A DNA stretch of 64,000 nt from contig MBPM02000029.1 of the NCBI GenBank assembly GCA_001695595.3, forward strand, positions 539,501-603,500. The letters run 5' to 3'. The stretch is from Plasmopara viticola. Taxonomy: Eukaryota > Oomycota > Peronosporomycetes > Peronosporales > Peronosporaceae. Under the pieces are notes generated by a model. The model was given only the letters and a program-made list of their open reading frames with translations, did no database searches and was not told the DNA's origin. The position numbers and the translations under genes were made by a program. Positions 31,060 to 42,411 of this stretch are shown piece by piece. The stretch's first letter is position 1. The number at the start of each line of letters is the position of its first letter.

Positions 31060-32170
31060 TGGCGGCCGAAGAGATCCAAGAACCGGTTTTCGGGCGGACT
31101 GGTAGTCGTTCATAAATCGAACTTCGTGGCTAGTCCGCTGAAGGCGATCCTGATTCCGCGCCGAAATCTGTTTTGTTCACCGGCGTACTTGAGGATTAGA
31201 TAAGCATGCCGATAAGTCAGAGCCAGATGTGGCTATTGAGTCGGAGACTGTCTCGGCTGCCACATGCTCCAGATAAACGAGCGACTGCCATTGTCGCAAC
31301 CAATGTCTCGTTGCTGGCAGAAGAGCCAAGTTGCGCTGTAACGGAAGAGGCTCCAATGGGGGCCTCCCAGGGTACAAGCTTCGACAATAACGATCTGAAA
31401 CGCCCCGAACGGAGCGTATCCACCTGAAGGCTGCAGCACCAACTTTGCGCGATATGACGGTGGCGTCAATCGTATTCGACAGAGAAGACGAGTGTGTTGA
31501 AGAGAAAATCTTGGCCGGGGCTGGACTAGTCAGCACTGAAAGCAGGGATGATTGTGCTTCTGTCATGGGTGCTGATAATTGGACACAAAGCAAGTGTCGT
31601 CATGTATATATGGTCTGTCGCAGCGGTGAGCCTAAAACGCTTGCGTTAATTGCTAAAGAAGCCGCTAGGAACCTGAAAGCAGCGCACAAGTCGAAGAAAC
31701 AAACAGCCGCCATATTGACCGACCAAGAAAGTCTTAAGGAGCAAGTTGAAGAGGACGAGAGCGTCGACGAAATTGCCGAAATACACAGCATGATGGGCCG
31801 TGAAGATCAAGCTGGTGGATGCTGGTATCGGGTTCGTTGGCGTCATGTCGTGGCGGGTGGGAGTGAGTGAGTGCGTGGGTCCCGAAGGACGCCGTTGAGA
31901 GAGCTCGTGCCTGGAAGAGCGTGGTGGACCGATACTATAACCAAGTACTACCCAAGAAACCCGACTTGTTGATTGTTTATTTCATGGTTACAGGATTGAT
32001 TGTGATAACTTTGAGCGTGAGCAAGAATTATACTTGCGCTTTTTTCTCAATTGAAAAGCTGATGAAGTTGCGATGGACCAATATGCAGATGGCCATTGAT
32101 AAAATTATCAATTTCAAGTCGGAGAAGGGTATCGATCAAACAGCGCAAAAGAGCATGCATACGAACCAAT
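31060..32170 (+). pseudogene. Repeat family A, copy 2: broken gene with chromo-like domain
   Basis: An ATG near 31061 (MAAEEIQEPVFG) is followed by a stop. The best-preserved part runs 31445-31870 (about 141 residues: acidic linker, Lys/Ala-rich helix, then IHSMMGRED...CWYRVRWRHV). It is then shifted by a GAGTGAGTGAGTG repeat at 31860-31873 into the frame AWVPKDAVERARAWKSVVDRYYNQVL (31867-32000). The pattern I-x-x-I...YRVRW...EWVP...VVDRYY has the spacing of a chromodomain. The same protein is encoded in inverted orientation at 19500-20800. A Gypsy RT remnant follows in the same orientation, so the protein may belong to a retroelement. Function is otherwise unknown. Confidence 0.55.
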
Positions 32171-32239
32171 ATCGGGTGGCTTTAAAAATTTCATTTTCTA
32201 AGCAACTGATTACAGATATAAAAATAGTCAGGCGCGGAT

Positions 32240-33250
32240 TCCGCAGATTCCTCCTCCGCTCATCGATGAAGTGCTTGACGAAATGCAGAAGTACTCAATG
32301 TTTACTGTTATAAACTTGGCTTAGGGTTATCATCAAATGTTGGCTGAGAAGCTTTTGCAACAATACACAGCCTTCCCCTAACATAAGGAGGCGTATCGAT
32401 ACTTTATGTCCCCCATGGGTCATGCTGGAAATCCTGGTTTTTAGTCATGTAATCCTGTTTGATAAGTTCAGTTTCGTCGCCGTATATCTCAATGACATTT
32501 GCGTTCTCTGCCAAATGCCGGAATCACATAGATTACCTGCGACATGTTTGTGAAATTCCTCGCGTAAAGAGCTTACGCTCATTATGACAAGTGCTCGTTT
32601 GGATTACCGTTCATTGACTTTCTGAGACACATTGTATCATGTGTCGAGTTGTCTACTTACAAGTAATAAAAACACGCAATCGAAAGAAAGGCTTCACCAC
32701 AGTCCACGAATGAGCTACTAAGCTTTTTAGGACTCGCTGATTATTATTCTAGTTCAATCTGTGATTTTGCTTTTCATGCGTTTCCATTGAGTAAGTTTAC
32801 GAAGATGGATGTCGAATGGTTCTGGGATCCAGAAAAGAGAATGCATTAAAGAGCCTGACGTTGGCTTTGCGATAAGTTTCGGTTTTGAAGTTACCCAATT
32901 TCTCCAACTGCTTTCTAGTCACCACGGACGAATCTGGTTATTGTGTTGGCGGAGTGCTATTTCAACGATTTGAAGAAGACGATTAACGTATAACATCTTA
33001 CTCGAAGAACTTGGGCAACACGCCACCACACAGGAAAGAATCTCTCGCTATCAAATTGGCGCTGAAATAATGACATTACTATCTTCATGGTCCAACATTT
33101 GACGTCGCTACGGAGAATTTTGCATGTCGATGGTTGTTGCATCATTCGAACATCTCACAAAAGCTGGCGCAATTCCCAACGTTCTTCTCTCAGTTTGATC
33201 TTGTGCTTCATATTGTGAGAGGTATGCAAAACTCGTAGCGGATGCGTTTT
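32240..33250 (+). pseudogene. Gypsy RT and RNase H remnant
   Basis: The plus strand reads MQKYSMFTVINLA then GYHQM (about 32280-32345), equivalent to the FSKIDLRSGYHQI motif of Gypsy RT, followed by RYFMSPMGHA (the VMPFGL region). From about 32917 it reads VTTDESGYCVGGVLFQ, then KESLAIKLALK, HYYLHGPTFDVATEN and WLLHHSN (RNase H motifs). Stops occur in each part. The palm YxDD motif is not intact. No integrase is visible directly downstream. Confidence 0.75.
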
Positions 33251-34104
33251 TCCGGCCGGTGGATCGTGGTGTGGGTGCGAAAAATGTGTCGCCATCAGTG
33301 CATGAATGTGACAATGTGTATTTTGACACTCGTATTACATCAAGGCGTCACTTTCGCATAACATCGCGGTCGCGCGACTTGCATGATGCCGTAACTCACG
33401 TAATTCTCGATGGAGTAGCCTTTGAGCTACCCTATTGGGATGTATTAAACTTTCTGGAGGTCCATTACGAACCAAATTTACTGTGTCGAATATGTACTCG
33501 TCTGCACGCATTTAAATACAAAGACGAAAGAACTTAAGGCTGCGCAATAGATCCAAAGATAGTGCTTATTGAACGTTTGTAAAACGAAAAAGCTCTTTTA
33601 TCTTCGAGCGGATCACAACGTCAAGCGGTTGCGTGCACCAAGTGATGACGAGTTGCGCAGGAGCATAATCAGTGAGCAACTTGATGGACAAGGCAGTCCG
33701 AAGCTGAGCGATGGTATCATTGGCTAACATTCGACAAAAACGTACATCATAGAGAAACTTCCCTTTGTTCAACAACGTTGAAGGTTATCCAGAACGCGAG
33801 ATACGTGGAAAACAGTGAAAGAGATACAGCATAATTAACATTGAGCGGACTTGGAAAAAGAATTTAAAGGCCGCCAACGCGAATTCAGCTCCTGGGAGAT
33901 GTCATAAATTATCTGTCGGAATTCATGACTCGCAACAGTGACGTCATGGAGAGGCGCATAGACAGACGAACTTGAGATGATTGCACCCGCATGGTAAGTC
34001 TTTCTTGTTAATTGAAACACATACTTGGCCTAGAAGTAGCAAAAAGCTGCGAATTAAGGAACTTGTGATATACCCCAGAGCATCTTTAATGTGGATAATT
34101 ATTT
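33251..34104. other. Unrecognised stretch after Gypsy RNase H
   Basis: A 92-codon open frame at 33259-33537 contains ITSRRHFRITSRSRD and ELPYWDVLNFLEVHY but no domain I know. It may be the start of an integrase linker. Nothing else is supported. Confidence 0.35.
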
Positions 34105-35440
34105 ATGAGCATGCTGCCGCTAAAATTGCAAACTCATTATATCTATTGACAAAGAAAGACGATAGGTGCCAGCCTCCTGTCCCACATAGCAAGATTTATG
34201 TTTCACCCCCGTTGTTGGCACGGATCTATCAGAAGGTAGTCTGGGTATGTACACAATCAAAATTAATGCGGGAGGTATGTATACTCCACGTAGCGGAAAC
34301 TACGTTCTACTGGTAGTAGCAGCCGCCGAGACGCTAAACAAAGCGCTTAGAGCGTGGGTAACATATGAGCACAAGGCACACTGTGTAACGAAGTTCATCA
34401 TGAAGCCATCAACTTCGCATAACAAAATTTTGCGAGAGGTTAACACAGGCCCGCAAACCACAGTGGGTAATATAATTTCGGTTGTTACCCAGAGTAAGTA
34501 GCTACCTCTACTATACGAGAGCCGGGATGTGAATCAAAATCGGTCCCCAGGATTCACGAGCAATTCCGTGGCTGACAAAAATTACAGAAACAATCGACAA
34601 ATTAACTTATTGTCGTGTTACATCAGGTGGCTTTTCAATGAAGGCACTACTAGAGGTGTCAAAGGTACTGCACTCGAAGTTACTAAGCTCTTGCCTGAGC
34701 CAAAAATACAGAAATTCTCAGAATTGTTGCTTCTTAAGATGTCTTGCCCGCTTGAGGATACTCAAACTTCTTTGTAATGATGGGAACTGTCTTCGACCAG
34801 CTTTTTGGTAGCATACGTTGCGCCTGAGTTTTGAAATTACATAAAGGCCCTTTACTCATTTAAAATTAATGAAATGTCATTTTTATAAACCCACTACCAT
34901 CACTTCAAACGAACGGACGAAATTGACATCGTACTATGCACAAAGTATTGTACAACTCAAGAATGATCACCGTAATGAGATCGATGTGAGCTCATTGATG
35001 TCTTCCTCGCCAAAAAAGCAAAAAAAAGGAATTCGATATTGTCTTACTCATCATTGCCATTCAATAATAAAATGTCAATAGGAAAGGGATGATTAGTTTG
35101 TGCTTTCAATGAGCCAAACAGTTAATCGTACCTGTACAAATATCCAACCACGAAAGGACGTCTTTTTCAACAATATGTCCGGGTGTACGCTTTACATTGC
35201 AGTAGATGGTTACCATCGAATCCAATGAGAATGTCGGCCATACCCTTCACGGCAATTCTATAGGCTTTGGGTGCTTATCGCTGTTGTAAGGGCTCTCAGA
35301 CGCTTAGGCGACAATATATCGTATAGTGGCGCAATTGTACCGACCATTAGGAATGTTCGCCCAAGCATAGTTCGATAACAGATCTGCTCACAGCCGGTAA
35401 CTAGTTGGATTTGGGGGCACATCATACCTATCACGCAACT
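34105..35440 (+). repeat. Dispersed repeat B, copy 2
   Basis: Same-orientation partner of 22636-23825. The inner inverted boxes are a perfect 9-mer here, TGGGTAACA (about 34356-34364) and TGTTACCCA (about 34487-34495), about 120 bases apart. A mostly open plus frame (34247-34501, then 34529-34777) is broken by stops and not recognised. Confidence 0.7.
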
Positions 35441-36289
35441 TAGTAATGAGGGCAAACATAAAAGAGGCCTTCAAGTTAGTGTTTCGCTGGCTTCAAATTT
35501 TACACCAATTATCTAACAAAAAATGGACTGATCACGCAGAAAGGCAACTGTACGTAAGTTTCCGAGAATGATCGAGATTGCATTTGCCAAGCCAGAAATA
35601 TAAATTTCCAGATTAACTTAGTTGATGCTTCTTACTAAAGAGATAAACTGACGTTTGATAATGAACATTGACCACTAGGAAAGGCAAGTTATGGATTTAC
35701 GAGTAAAATGCAATGTCGTTTTATCGGAACTTTCACAATCTAAGAAAAGAATTCGTTAGTGTCGCCATTCGTTTCGCAAAGTAAACATCGACGAAGCCAA
35801 TACTAAATGCAAAGTGTCTAAAGAGACATTATTATTCGCAGAATTTAGCGGTTCAGTGGAGAACTGAGGTCCCTCCAGCAACCCCCAAAAACGTTGCCCC
35901 AGCGCTCAACCTTGCTGGTAAGGTGATTAAGGGTGGCCACGCGGCAGCTATTACGGCTCGAAGCCACCGCCATGTTGATATGAGTGACCGGCCAGGCCTG
36001 TATCACAAACAAATTTGGACGCCGTTCGTAGACCTTAAACTAAGACGCGCGGCAGCTGGTTCAACTGTTAAACACATTTGTCACATGCTCATAAAAGCCG
36101 ACCTCCTGCCTAAGAGTGTCAAGCATCTTGGTCGCCCCAAAACAAACCGTGGCCTGAATACCAGGACCAACCCCAAGAGCAATCGCGAGTATACTGAATA
36201 CCGCGAAAACGTTTTTTTTTTTCATGAAGTAAACGTGACGCCAAGACAGGGGCGGCCTTCAACGGCACCCCTTTATTGCCAAAGCTAGC
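35441..36289. other. Unrecognised stretch leading into repeat E copy 3
   Basis: A 121-codon open frame (35923-36288) contains basic, gag-like sequence (GRPKTNRGLNTRTNPKSNRE) but no zinc knuckle or known motif. It directly precedes the part of repeat E shared with 40620-41270. Confidence 0.35.
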
Positions 36290-36960
36290 CGCACCATCAT
36301 TTGCTGTAATGTTTTTTCTTAGAAAAAAGATCACAGCACGGCCGACAAGAGCTTTTTGTGAGGTAGCTTAACCATTCCACTTCACAAAACTCGTAGAAGC
36401 CGCAAGCCTAACTCTCGCCTATTTGTCTGAGGGCTGATGTAATCTGAAATTCAAAGCATTTTGCGCTGTGTATAGTATTTGCGGTTTTTTGGCCGCATAG
36501 TGGGGGTATGGCAGGATCCTACACTGGAAATTTGCGATCTCAAAGCCTGGCTTAGCCTTATGTCAGAGCCGAGCCGTCTCCGAGATGAGGTGTCTACGTG
36601 AAAAAAAAATACTTTACGCTCACGGACACAAGATGCTTTGTCGAAAGTTCCGACATTGGATTTAATCACCCTCGAAGCTTAAAAAATCAGAATGAGATAT
36701 TCAATTTATATGTGGTGGCGATAGTGCTGGAAGGAATACCTAAGAATGTCCACAGACTGACCTAGTCTTCAGGCGCCTTACAAAGTCAAGTAGAGCTTTT
36801 TAAGCAAGACTTAATGCGATGCCAGAAGTATGCGCATAGCCGCTGCAGGGTCACACTGGAACAAGGCCACACAAAAAGTGCCCTCCGACGAGCCCTTATG
36901 GCGCACATATAAGATGAGTAAGTCGCTCGGCGCCAAAGCCTGCACAGATTGAGTAATGCT
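36290..36960 (+). repeat. Dispersed repeat E, copy 3 (gag-like region)
   Basis: This shares ordered blocks with 40620-41270: an AAG(A/C)GCTTTTT element, AAACTCGT(A/T)AGAAGCCGC-like and AAAACTCGTTAGAGCCGC-like sequence, a GGCTTAGCCTTATGTCAGAG / GCTTGGGATTATGTCAAAG block, and a GCATAGCCGC block with a following CACTGG / AACTGG. Frames are broken in both. It is probably the gag region of an old Gypsy family. Confidence 0.55.
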
Positions 36961-39900
36961 CAGACAGAGGGTGCTCTTATTCCTGGCAAGATCCTTTATC
37001 TGGAGAAGAAGTGGACCTCTCGGTGGTAGGCAAACCTCGAAGCCTCTTTCCCTCTATACCGGTGCTTTTGAACATTAAACTCATCTGTGAAATGCATCGA
37101 AGGTTGTCTTCTTTGACATCATTCACCGCTTCTCTCTGGTTCTTGTTATTGGTGATATCAACATCAATAAATAGACCTTTCCCGTCTTGCATCTGGAAAA
37201 CATTATGGTTATTGCGGGTGAAATATTCGCATGGTCAATGAGTCTGACGACAAGCGCAGTACCTTTTGAGCGTTACTACCAGGTAATAAAGCCGGTTCGA
37301 AAACATCGCTGCTATATAAAGAAATTTGCAGCTACAGCAGGCAATAAGCTAGAGGAGTGCTCGCTAAAGCATCTGCAATTCCATTTTTTGCCCAAAGATA
37401 GAGGGGGATTTCTAGGGATCATTATGAAAAATCAAAATAATTTGCGCACTATCCCCGACCACAAACTTACAGTTTTCTGTTCTGAAAAACTGCCTCTGAA
37501 TGCTCATTCTCGGCTGCAAGCGTAGTTTAGATACAATTTACTGTGTAAATTGTTCCATTGTGAACAGGGAGATGGAACCGCTTTTAAAATCATAGATAAT
37601 GGATCATATTTTTCAATTTACACAGAGTAGGGACGAAGATGAGAAGGCCTTTGAGTGTAGGCACGTGAATATAGTTAATGTTGAGAAGAATTTAGTTTTA
37701 CTGGCCTCATCCTAAACTATTTCTCCCAGATTGGTATCAGAACAATTTTACGATTGTCTGACTGTTGCGCTGAGTTCAAGGAAGTTGCCAGTCTCGTTCG
37801 AAATTGTAGGCATAAAGCCGTCTTCACCCAAGCAAAATTTGTAGCGCGTAGCGCAAGCGTAACATCCATCTAGTGTGGTATTTTTCGTTCGACAGTCGCA
37901 GCTAAATAGAGCTAAAAATGATAAAACCCTTGTCCTGAAAAGAGTTCTTCGAGAAGCAACAAAATATGGTACTGTGTATCGCTATAAGAGAACCGATCAA
38001 AACGCTTGCATATAATCTCGCTGGAAAGCGCTCTGAAACTTCAATTGGAATATCACGACCTTAAAGCTGTGCTTGTTAAAGGAGATGCAGTCCTTGACGG
38101 TCTGCCAAGAAGCGCCGATTCAGTACAAAAAGCTCTCTCCGAGCGCTCATCTGTTTTTCTAGATCAGGTGTAGAGACAGTCCAAACAGATAGGCGTGGGT
38201 ACTTTTATACCAATACTTAATAGCGAGTTAAGTGGTCGACAAAAGAATTGTATTTAATTGCGTAGTCAAAGTTGAGGATAAACATTACCACGCTACCGTC
38301 GATAAACAACTGGTCTGTGCACTATATTAGTACGATGCAGCGAGGCTTTGGATGAAGCCAACCTTCTAAAGTAAAGGATGATGTCTGACTACTGATAGAA
38401 GCTTTAAAAATGGTGCGGGACAGGCACGCTGCCGGCGTTTGATACGGTTTGGACATATAGTATTTTCGAAAAAGTTAAAAAAGATGTATCTTGACTCCTG
38501 TCTTTGAAGTTTCCACGCAGATCCTTTTATGGCCGGGTGTAGTGAATGGTCCTTTACCGAAAGATTATATGCCTTCCCGCACGCCTCCTCAGCGCAAGGT
38601 GTTGTGTGACCCCGTCACGCCAAGGTTCACCGTTATTCAACCCTGCGTCCACATGAGTGATCTGACTACCTCGATCTTGCAAATATTTCAAGATGCATAA
38701 ATTATCATTCCACATCTGTCGGACAATTACTCGGTAGGCTTTTTGGCTTCGATCGGTTTGAGGAGGAAACTGCATATACAGTCCTCCCTGCTGCCAAGCA
38801 GATAGACTGAGTAATGATGTTCGATATGTACAATGCTCGAGAGCACACAAAGCAAACGATCACATAGCCCCAGCGGTAATTTACAATTTGGTATGAATGT
38901 CTAAGAAAGGTAACCAGAACCTCTTCTTCAAGAAGAAGGGAGTAAATATGCCCACAGAGACGATTATTGTCGCGAATGACCAAGAGTGCGTAACATTCGC
39001 ACTCGGACCAAAAGCTGCGTAAATTTGCTTCCTCCGAGTGTTTATTGTCTTGAGAACCCATGAAGAGACAGTTGAGAGCAACATCTCTTCCAATGCGCTC
39101 CGAGCCCCACCAGCGCTCACGCTTTCTTAATTGCACACGAGTAAGTAAAATTTGTGGAGATGTTCATGAGCTAAAGTGGTTATCGGCCTCCATTATTGGA
39201 GCGTGACCTCTCGTATAAGTCAAGGAGACAGTGGTCATATACGGCCTAAAGAGTGGCCCTTCACGCGCTCAGCTTTTAAAAGTGTTAACAGAAACGACAA
39301 AAGAGATAACAATTCGCTCTTCGATGAGGGTGCAGCAATGAATAGGATAGGTTCTTCGCAGTGCCGTGAATTGGCAATACCTCGTCCTATGAAGCCCTCA
39401 GAATTGATCCGCTGACTCGGGTGTAGTCTCAGTAAGTTTTTAGGCTTGCCGAGAAAGCAGCATTCTTTTCTTTACTCCGTAAGCTTGAGCACATGATCCG
39501 CGACTTTCTTGACGGGGGTCGACAAGTGAAGGGCTGCGGCAAACCCTACGACTTTATAGCAAAAAAATCACTGGTCGCTTGTAAGCAGAAAGCGCTATCA
39601 ACAAGAAGAACTAAATCCTTAGGATAGGTGTGTAGCTGAGGCACTGTAGCCTCTAAGTGCTCGACATTTCTTGAATTAGCAAATAATAGCGGTGGGTACC
39701 TGGTCGTCCACGCAAGTGTATGAGGGTTGCAGACCCAATTTGAGTCTTAATATGTTCTGGGTGCGTCGCAAACTTTTGCACGTCAAGGGCGGATGAAGGT
39801 CAACTAATGTAGGCTGACAGTGTTAAGAACAAGAGCCATAGACACTTATATTTATTGGTGGAGTCAGGCAAATAGCGATCTGCGACTCGCATTGGTTCAA

Positions 39901-40164
39901 ATATTCCCAGTATTAATGGGGATCGTCGTGTGCAATATATTGCACTTTAAAGACTTGCCTTTTCAACACATATTTCATTCAATTTACATCCTGCTAAAAA
40001 ACGAGTTTGTGATTCGGTCTATAACTGAATGTACTAATTAATGGACGCTGTAATGGAAGCATAGATTATATATTTCGGACAGGATCAGGGTTTCTCTCAT
40101 GCAAACTGGTACGAGTGCCGATAAGGTATCTTTCGTGCATGAGTAAAGACCTTCTTTTAGGACT
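36961..40164. other. Decayed retroelement-like sequence without an intact gene
   Basis: A 12-mer TGGTATCAGAAC at 37732-37743 differs at one base from the initiator-Met tRNA primer binding site (TGGTATCAGAGC) used by many LTR retrotransposons, suggesting an old LTR just upstream. A 143-codon minus-strand frame at 38705-39136 is unusually long for this region but not recognised. The rest shows no domain I can name. Confidence 0.4.
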
Positions 40165-41280
40165 CTTTTCATGCGAAAAAGCCACTTTTTTACACAACCT
40201 CGGCTTTGTGTAACGGCCCGATAATTTTTAGCCTTACGAACAACCAACGGGAGAGGCACGAATATTGTTCATCACTCTTGCCTTTTATTCGAAAAGTCGG
40301 CTTGACCAGAACAATGATCAAATAGGGTGCAAATAGAGCTGTCGGTCAGCCAGGCTATCCGGCAATACTTAATCAAGGCTGGCAAAGCATGATTTGGCAA
40401 CCACAGATAAGGCTACTCCAAATTTGACTCCTTCGCCTACGACGAAGGCTGCATTCGTACTGTCGAAGGAAAGTCTGAAAAAAATCGCCCGCAAAAGGGC
40501 CGCCCAGTAAAAGATGGGTTTGGGTGATGAAATCACTCGTACGAGGCGGTAAACACGCATGGGACGCCATCATCACCTTTTGGCGATATATATAGCAAAG
40601 ACTCGTCCGGCTCTTTGCCCGTTACGGCCACAAAAACATATCAGAGCGAAGGCGCTTTTTACAAGCGCTTTTTTGTAAAGTAGAGTGGTTCTTAAACCTC
40701 TTAAAACTCGTTAGAGCCGCTGGAACGAATCTGGCATGACTGCCCGCAACTCATTAGGCTTAAAAGTGGTGTTTGTGTGTCAGCCGCGGTCTTTCAATCG
40801 CGCTTAGATCTTAAGCTCCCAGGGTCGAGCTTGGGATTATGTCAAAGTCGAGACCTCCCGAAGTTAAATTAGTCTGACCTGCCAAGGGAGCAAGGCGCAC
40901 TGTAAGCTCTTGGACGTACGGCTCCTCGTATAAGTGTGTCAGCTTCTGATTGTAATGCTCTAGAATTTATTTTTAATCTCAAAATAGAATCTTCGACTGA
41001 ATAGTGGTATAATAGTGCTAGAATGTGAGCGAGTGCCCAAGGGTATCTCAATATTAGATGCAAACCTCTTTGTTTTCAGCCTTCTTGTTGACACCAAATA
41101 AACTCCCAAAGCTGGTCTTGTTGAAGTGCCAATCTCACGTGCATAGCCGCCGTAAGGTTGAACTGGGGCAAAGGCTCCTTCGGGACATTTTTTATGTGTC
41201 GCGCAAGGTATAACTAGCAGGAAGTCATGGCGCCTTTGAAGATAAACATACTGCATAAAGCCATGGTCTGCATCGGTTGG
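40165..41280 (+). repeat. Dispersed repeat E, copy 2 (leader and gag-like region)
   Basis: The first 170 bases match 15765-15960 and the later part matches 36290-36960, so this copy links the two other partial copies into one family. The coding content is broken. A chromodomain remnant in the same orientation follows at 41398, so this may be one internally deleted Gypsy element from leader to chromodomain. Confidence 0.6.
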
Positions 41281-41397
41281 GAATAGGGTCCATTCAGGCC
41301 CGGTGCTCAGATAGAGAATACATTTCTCGACTTACGTCGTTATGATACTGGAACATCGGTCAACGCTATAAAAATGGCAAATGGAGATATTTTTGCG

Positions 41398-41520
41398 CGA
41401 CACCGCCTTCGAGATCAATCTCAGTATCTTGTGAGGTGGAGGGGATGCCACATTCTAAGGCACTTAGAAGGTTGTGACCCTACTTTGGTGAGAAAGCTTC
41501 AACGTTTGTAGGCACTCTTG
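41398..41520 (+). pseudogene. Gypsy chromodomain remnant
   Basis: The frame reads RHRLRDQSQYLVRWRG, the conserved chromodomain core of oomycete Gypsy polyproteins, followed by a degraded tail to a stop near 41510. Only about 120 bases separate it from gag-like repeat E, so RT, RNase H and integrase are missing. Confidence 0.6.
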
Positions 41521-42411
41521 ATCATCGCTATCTCAGGTAGGACTTTCATCATTGCCATCGCCCATTACGTTGGGGGCTTTAAGCTTCTGGTTCCCAAATT
41601 CGGCGACCTCTTCTACACGGGCATCCCAGGTCGAGCGCCACGAGCTTCTTTGTTCTTTTTGGCGAGACTTTACCGTGGTCGGTGGAGTGTGGTGGTAAGT
41701 CTAATAATATCGAAACTGACTTGTGTGCGATGAGGCTGTCTCATCAGCGTTGGCATTACTCACGCGCTCAACATGGACATATTCGATTGAAAAGCTCCTA
41801 ATTAGACTGCTCCCACCTCAGTCTCGCGCTTATTACATGAAGTGCAATGGCTCTTGCGTGATTGTGTGTACGCGCTTAAGGTTGCTCTCGGGGTCGGCTC
41901 TGGCGATTAAATCAAAGCTTCTATTAGCATCATCGGACCCTAGATTAGGAGCTGGGCGTGTAGCCTATGGTCGTTACAATCATATCGACCGCCGCGTTTC
42001 TAAGCACCAAGACTCCAAGTCTTATCAAGAAGTCGCTAGCCTTTGGATTGAGCTCTAGCTTGGGCGACCTTATAAAGCGCGCAGACTTTTGAATTCGTAG
42101 CAGCCTCTCAATTTCTAATACAATACGGTGACTACTATGGATACTACGGCCACCCGAGTCCATATTGCCAGCAGAGGTAAGGGTGGGTAAGAGGTGCTGG
42201 GGCAACGCATGACGCTTGAAGTCCTGAGGATCAAAAGTATCTCTCACGACACTTTTCGTAAACGTTGAGTGCGCTGACTTTGTTTTGAAAAATTCGACGG
42301 TGTGCGCTGGCTCATGATAACTAGGGCCGTGAAAGGTTTAATGACACAATGTCACGTTTTAATAAAAATGTCGCATCAATCGCATTCATTTCCTGACTTT
42401 ATACCTGATCA
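41521..42411. other. Possible decayed LTR and spacer
   Basis: The stretch follows a chromodomain end, where a 3' LTR would be expected, but no second copy of it was found in the window. The open frame 41723-42058 is not recognised. Confidence 0.35.

Noticed and set aside
34105..34760. Repeat B read as two LTRs around a 120-bp interior (miniature LTR element)
   Set aside because: The TGGGTAACA and TGTTACCCA boxes fit, but the sequences on either side do not repeat each other, so an LTR pair is not shown.
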